A DNA stretch of 64,000 nucleotides from Lepeophtheirus salmonis (lineage: Eukaryota > Arthropoda > Copepoda > Siphonostomatoida > Caligidae): positions 39,493,971-39,557,970 of the forward strand of contig NC_052134.2 of the NCBI RefSeq assembly GCF_016086655.4, in the 5' to 3' direction. A model generated the notes under the pieces. The model saw only the letters and a list, made by a program, of their open reading frames with translations. It searched no databases and was not told where the DNA came from. A program made the translations under genes and the position numbers. Positions 59,736-64,000 of the stretch are shown piece after piece; the first letter of the stretch is position 1; each line of letters begins with the position of its first letter.

Positions 59736-62689
59736 GATAAGAACTATTTTCTGCTAATTAAGAAATTTGTTCTTTATTATAAAGAGCTCATAAATTGACG
59801 CAGGAAGAACCTATGACATACATAATAAGTAGAAAAATATCCAAGACAACCTTGAACAAATGCTGAAGTAGTTATTCTGCCGTCTTTTATTACATGTTTT
59901 TACCATTTTTTGCAAAGTCTTGTCTTGTTTATTATTAATATTTTTGCACTAAGAAGACTTTTGAAAAGATAGGTTAAGACATAGCCTCAAGGTATTTTTC
60001 CCCCTGTATGGCATATAAAAAAACCTGTTCCTTTCTCAAAAAAAAAGTTTCAAGTAATCTCTAGGATTTAATTTGATTTCAAACTCTCTCTCAACCATTC
60101 ATGTTTTTTTTCTATGAAATAATTTGATATCAAATATGAATAATACAAAAAGAAATAATCTTAGTAAACATTCTTTTAATGTCCTTAATTGATAAGGACA
60201 ATAATAATCAAAAAGAATTTATAAAATGATAACTTTTGAGCTTGAACAAGATATTTATTCATTTATATATGAATAGTTTTCTTCATCCACCTTTATTCAA
60301 GGTTGAGGTTTGCAAAAAAATAACATATTATACTTTTTGAATGAGTTTATTACCAGTTACATTTTTTTGAATTGCAAATAATAGCAATAACAATATAATT
60401 AAGGCGAACATAATGGATAAAGTATTTTTATGCATAGCAAGGTTCATATGTAAAAGCATTGGCTTGAATGAATGATCGTTTTGTTTATTATACAATTATA
60501 TAGTACTTTTTCCATACGGTCTAGTTTGTTTTCGGCATTTTGCCTATCAGATAGATACAGGCTAAAATTTTAAAAAAATCATTGCAAAATTTAATGATTT
60601 TTCCATCTATACATTAACCTTTTTTTTAAATGAGGCAAATTCATAATGTTCGTCATGTTTTTGGCATATATTAGGATACCTAGAGTCTGAATAATGAGTG
60701 TTATAGTTTCTAATGAAATGGAGTTATTTTTTGTGATGAAATTTCATAGTAATGTGGTTTTTGAGATGCGTCTTGCTGCCCTCGACTCCTCAAAGTCTCT
60801 TGGTCTAAGCATTTGAATGTTTTGGTGTTTTGGCCATAAACAGAATGAATGTAATCAATTCATATTACACAAAATCTTCTCAAAAAAGACCATAGTTTTT
60901 AATTATTAATCCATTAAATGCTCAGATTCAAGTAAGGTAGTCATGAACACAGAACTATCTTGACCAATATTATTATTTCATTGTTTCCTTATGTATACTT
61001 ATTTCATCACTATGACAGAAAATCAACCACTCTGGCCGTTTGAAAGTTATTTCAGGATTCCAAGAGCAATATATATATGTATATAAAGTAAAATTAACAC
61101 CTTCAATTACATCCCCTATGTACGTATAAAATGCATGTATAAGAATAAATAAAATCCCAAAGAGCTGGAAACGAATATACATTTGAAATAAAATACATTA
61201 TAATCTATTTTTGTATAACTGCAATATGATGGCACTGAGCCTGTTTAGAAAACGGTCAAAATTCACACAGTCTAACGTACTAATTTTTCCACCTGCTGAT
61301 TAATTTGAAAGCTTCTTTAGTTAAGAAGTTTTAGTCAAGATTCGAATAATTTTATAATTAATTACTTTAAATTCTGCTCAGGAAATGTTTTACATAGAAC
61401 CATAAGGTATGTTGTTCAGAGAGAGGTTCTCAAAGTACTCCGTTCAGGACCTCAGAACTGAACAAGGAAAACCCCATACCCTTAGGAACCTTTGTGTCTT
61501 GCAAAACCTACTTTCACAATCATTGATCTATAGAAGTGCCTCTCAAAAGTTTACATTGCATTCCCTCCTGAGAAAACATATAAAGATCTCTATATAGCAC
61601 TATTTATTTATTAGTCATTAATTATCGACAGAATAATATGGAAAAAAGCCTTTAATTTTGTTGATCTTTTTTTATAAAAACATATTTTTTAAGTTCTTTT
61701 TATAGATATTCAAACTTGCCTCTTTCTACTCAATTCTCTGCATATTACTAAACGGGAGTTTCTGTATTACTAGTGGAATGTGTAACTACGTTAAAGAACC
61801 GCTCATCTAAAGGATTTTTAGATAGATTAATGCTGCATAAAAATATAATTAAAAAAATTTATGATATTTAAATATAGGAGATGGAAAGTCTTGTTACAAA
61901 AACAGATCTATACTTATATATTTTTTTAAATAGGCTCCTCTATGTTAAACATACGGATTTTTATCAAAAGATAAACAAATTTTGTCATGAGAAAAACCTA
62001 AGCAATTAAACAAAACACCTAACTATTTTTTCCCATTTTGTACCAATCTCTCAAATTGTTAATATTATCTTAGCCTCGAATAAGGTGGTCTTGAACACAA
62101 CACTACACTACTGTATAAGTACTAAATATGTTTATTAGAGTGATGCAGTTGCCCCAAAAATTAGAAATCCTTATCAGAATCAGCAAAACCAAATTTTACT
62201 TCTGTAACTAGGTAAGTCGAACACAAATACATAATTTTAGCAAATTTAGATAACGTTTCCTCTAGGAGAATTGCAATTTCTTAACACGTATGAAGCAAAA
62301 AAAAAAGAATAATTTGTACATTATTTTCAAAACATGTTTTACAATAAAATATTTCTAGAAACAAAAAAGATTACGATGTTTTATATTTTTTGTGTGACTC
62401 TAATTTCCGTTATTTTAGAGAGAAATTTGTGATTGCACCTAAATTAGTTATTATATTTAATAAACATGATTAAACTTCAGTTCAGAAAATTAAAAAAGGA
62501 AAGCCTTTCTTCCTTTTTTTCTTATTAATTATTCTCTAAATAAAATATAAATTTAAATTTAAAACGTAAATATTGTATTTCTCAGTACAAATTTTCAACA
62601 AATTCTCTGACGTCTCCATTCTTTTGGAAGTCATAGCTTCTATAACTTTTTGACAGTAACACAACTTAAAAGTTTGATATTCAAGTTAT

Positions 62690-62983
62690 TACGGACCAAC
62701 CTATGCACCGATCGACTGCAAAACTTCGATTTTCGAGATAGGACTTTTACGACTCCGATACATATTTAATTGGACCTTTTCGATGTAACTCTAGGTACTG
62801 GTTGATCTTGGATGGCCACATCTTGGCATATCATCACTCCTACCAATCTTAAAAAGCTTCCAGATTGTATATTCAATGGTAATGAGGCTTATTGAGTCAC
62901 CTAGGCTTCTGTGAATTTGCAACGGCTTCTTTCCTTCATTGTTAAGAGCGTCAACAATCAACAGCCCTTCTTGATGGATACAT
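62690..62983 (-). pseudogene. Mariner transposase N-terminal fragment
   Basis: From ATG 62981-62983 the minus strand reads MYPSRRAV. After one frameshift it continues LLIVDALNNEGKKPLQIHRS followed by LGDSISL, then TIWKLFKIGRSDDMPRCGHP and RSTST before a stop. This is the paired helix-turn-helix DNA-binding region of a mariner transposase (the I-V-D-A-L-N-x-G, L-G-x-S and G-R-P-R-S-T signposts). A further degraded stretch follows towards 62690. The catalytic half is missing and no terminal repeats were identified. Confidence 0.75.
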
Positions 62984-64000
62984 AATGACTGAATGTTAGA
63001 TTTACTTGGATATTTTGTTGGAATGGATCAGGGATTGAGCTTAAGCTAATCAGATTGTAGATTCATAAATTAAGTGCTAAAAATTTTTGCTCAAAATATG
63101 GAACCATTACAACTGTAAATATACCTGAAGGATCCAATTTATCAATAATAAAATATCCCTTACCTCTCGGATACATAAATTAACGTATATATGTAAGAAT
63201 AAAAGTAGGTTGATTAGAACGTCATAAGTATGTACTTGGAAACATATGGAAAATATTTCAAGTCATATTAATAAAGCAGATTTGTTATTTCCAAAGTTAA
63301 ATGCAAGTTGTATACCTAAATCCTTATATCTTTTTTTTTCATAGAAAAGAAAAAACTCGAAGTCATTAACATGACAGAGCATCAATTTATTTTTAACGTT
63401 TTGACTTTATGTCTTCGTACATATTAAAAAAATATTATACAATTTAGTTACATACGGTATTGATAAGTGAATCAAGTGACTGCAGAGTTTAATTCAACAT
63501 GCCATTCAAAAAAATGCCATGGGTAAAAGTTGCTACCCATTAAAATTTTTAGTTTTTGTTCCATTTCGATCTTTTTTTCCTCGAGCAACTTTTAATTATG
63601 TTTTTTAGATGACTTTTTGCTTTTAAGTTGGGACAAAAAATTACCCTTGCTTTATATACATATATATATAAACTCTCGCCATCTACAATATGCTACCCCT
63701 TAAATATTATATACATGCAGGGATCAACGACAAGGGTTTATTTTAGGGAAGACATAGGGAGCAACTGAACAAGGCTTCTATGAACTAGGAAAAAAATTGA
63801 TTTATTTTTTTCTTGAAAAATGGTCACAAAAATAATTGACCAATTCTATCAAAAAAAGAGCATACAATAAAATATACAAACCATTTATTAGTAAAGGCCA
63901 TTCAAAAAATTGATCAAATTGTAAAATAGAAAAAAACCCATCAGATTTGTTTGCACATCAAGGCCCGCTCAAGCTAAAGCCAGCTCTTACCACAGTCCAT
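62984..64000. other. Gene-free AT-rich stretch
   Basis: No gene or recognisable element. A short TA repeat lies at about 63656-63671. Confidence 0.55.

Larger units (their letters stand above)
54993..62689. other. Probable MINDY upstream intron or flank, no gene recognised
   Basis: I looked on the minus strand for the remaining MINDY exons and found no convincing one. The frame at 55011-55241 is followed by donor-like GTAAGA but does not match the family. Region 60640-60840 is less AT-rich yet unrecognised. TTCTCAAAG and related words near 61426 resemble hAT ends only weakly. Confidence 0.45.

Overview
This 64 kb window is eukaryotic nuclear DNA. It is very AT-rich, with GT-AG introns, long gene-free stretches, many poly(A)/poly(T) runs and many decayed DNA transposons. 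The gene content (an arthropod-type ZP-domain cuticle protein and a MINDY deubiquitinase) and several mariner, hAT and piggyBac relics suggest an arthropod. My best guess is a caligid copepod such as a salmon louse. That is an inference from composition and remembered repeat families, not a database result.

Two genes are supported. The first, on the + strand, is a two-exon gene: a short signal-peptide exon (33832-33897) joins in phase, across a 1.6 kb intron, to one large exon (35520-38012). It encodes an 852-residue ZP-domain membrane protein with a Gly/His tract, DSYGSPQAPIV repeats, a long Pro/Tyr/Lys linker, a ZP module, an RSKR processing site, an acidic spacer, one membrane helix and a short tail. 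It is probably part of the apical extracellular matrix or cuticle. The second, on the - strand, is the 3' end of a MINDY-4-like (FAM188B-like) deubiquitinase. Its exons lie at 54827-54992 and 54383-54762, and a 52-bp terminal exon lies 10.6 kb away at 43690-43741. The splice phases agree, and the joined reading matches the family's C-terminal end. The two genes converge tail to tail, about 5.7 kb apart. Upstream MINDY exons, including the catalytic Cys region, were not found.

Most other recognisable content is mobile DNA. There are Tc1/mariner relics at 3382-4177, 5650-5890, 10384-11047, 13150-13345, 17284-18271 and 62690-62983, apparently of several lineages. A hAT-like transposase pseudogene lies at 29482-30885. 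A 236-bp hAT-type MITE with an 8-bp target duplication lies at 25875-26110. A piggyBac-like relic at 48350-49957 sits inside the MINDY intron. Two copies of one dispersed non-coding repeat family, in opposite orientations, lie at 22099-22349 and 28828-29160. There are also inverted and degenerate tandem repeats at 14140-15455, a perfect 37-bp palindrome at 9045-9081, and a TATA/Inr pair at 23688-23721 that could mark an unannotated promoter.

I saw no rRNA, tRNA, CRISPR, operon or prokaryotic feature, and no clearly novel multi-gene system. The observations most worth following are the apparent His-to-Gln change at the expected catalytic His of the MINDY gene, its distant terminal micro-exon, the architecture of the ZP protein, and the dispersed repeat family.
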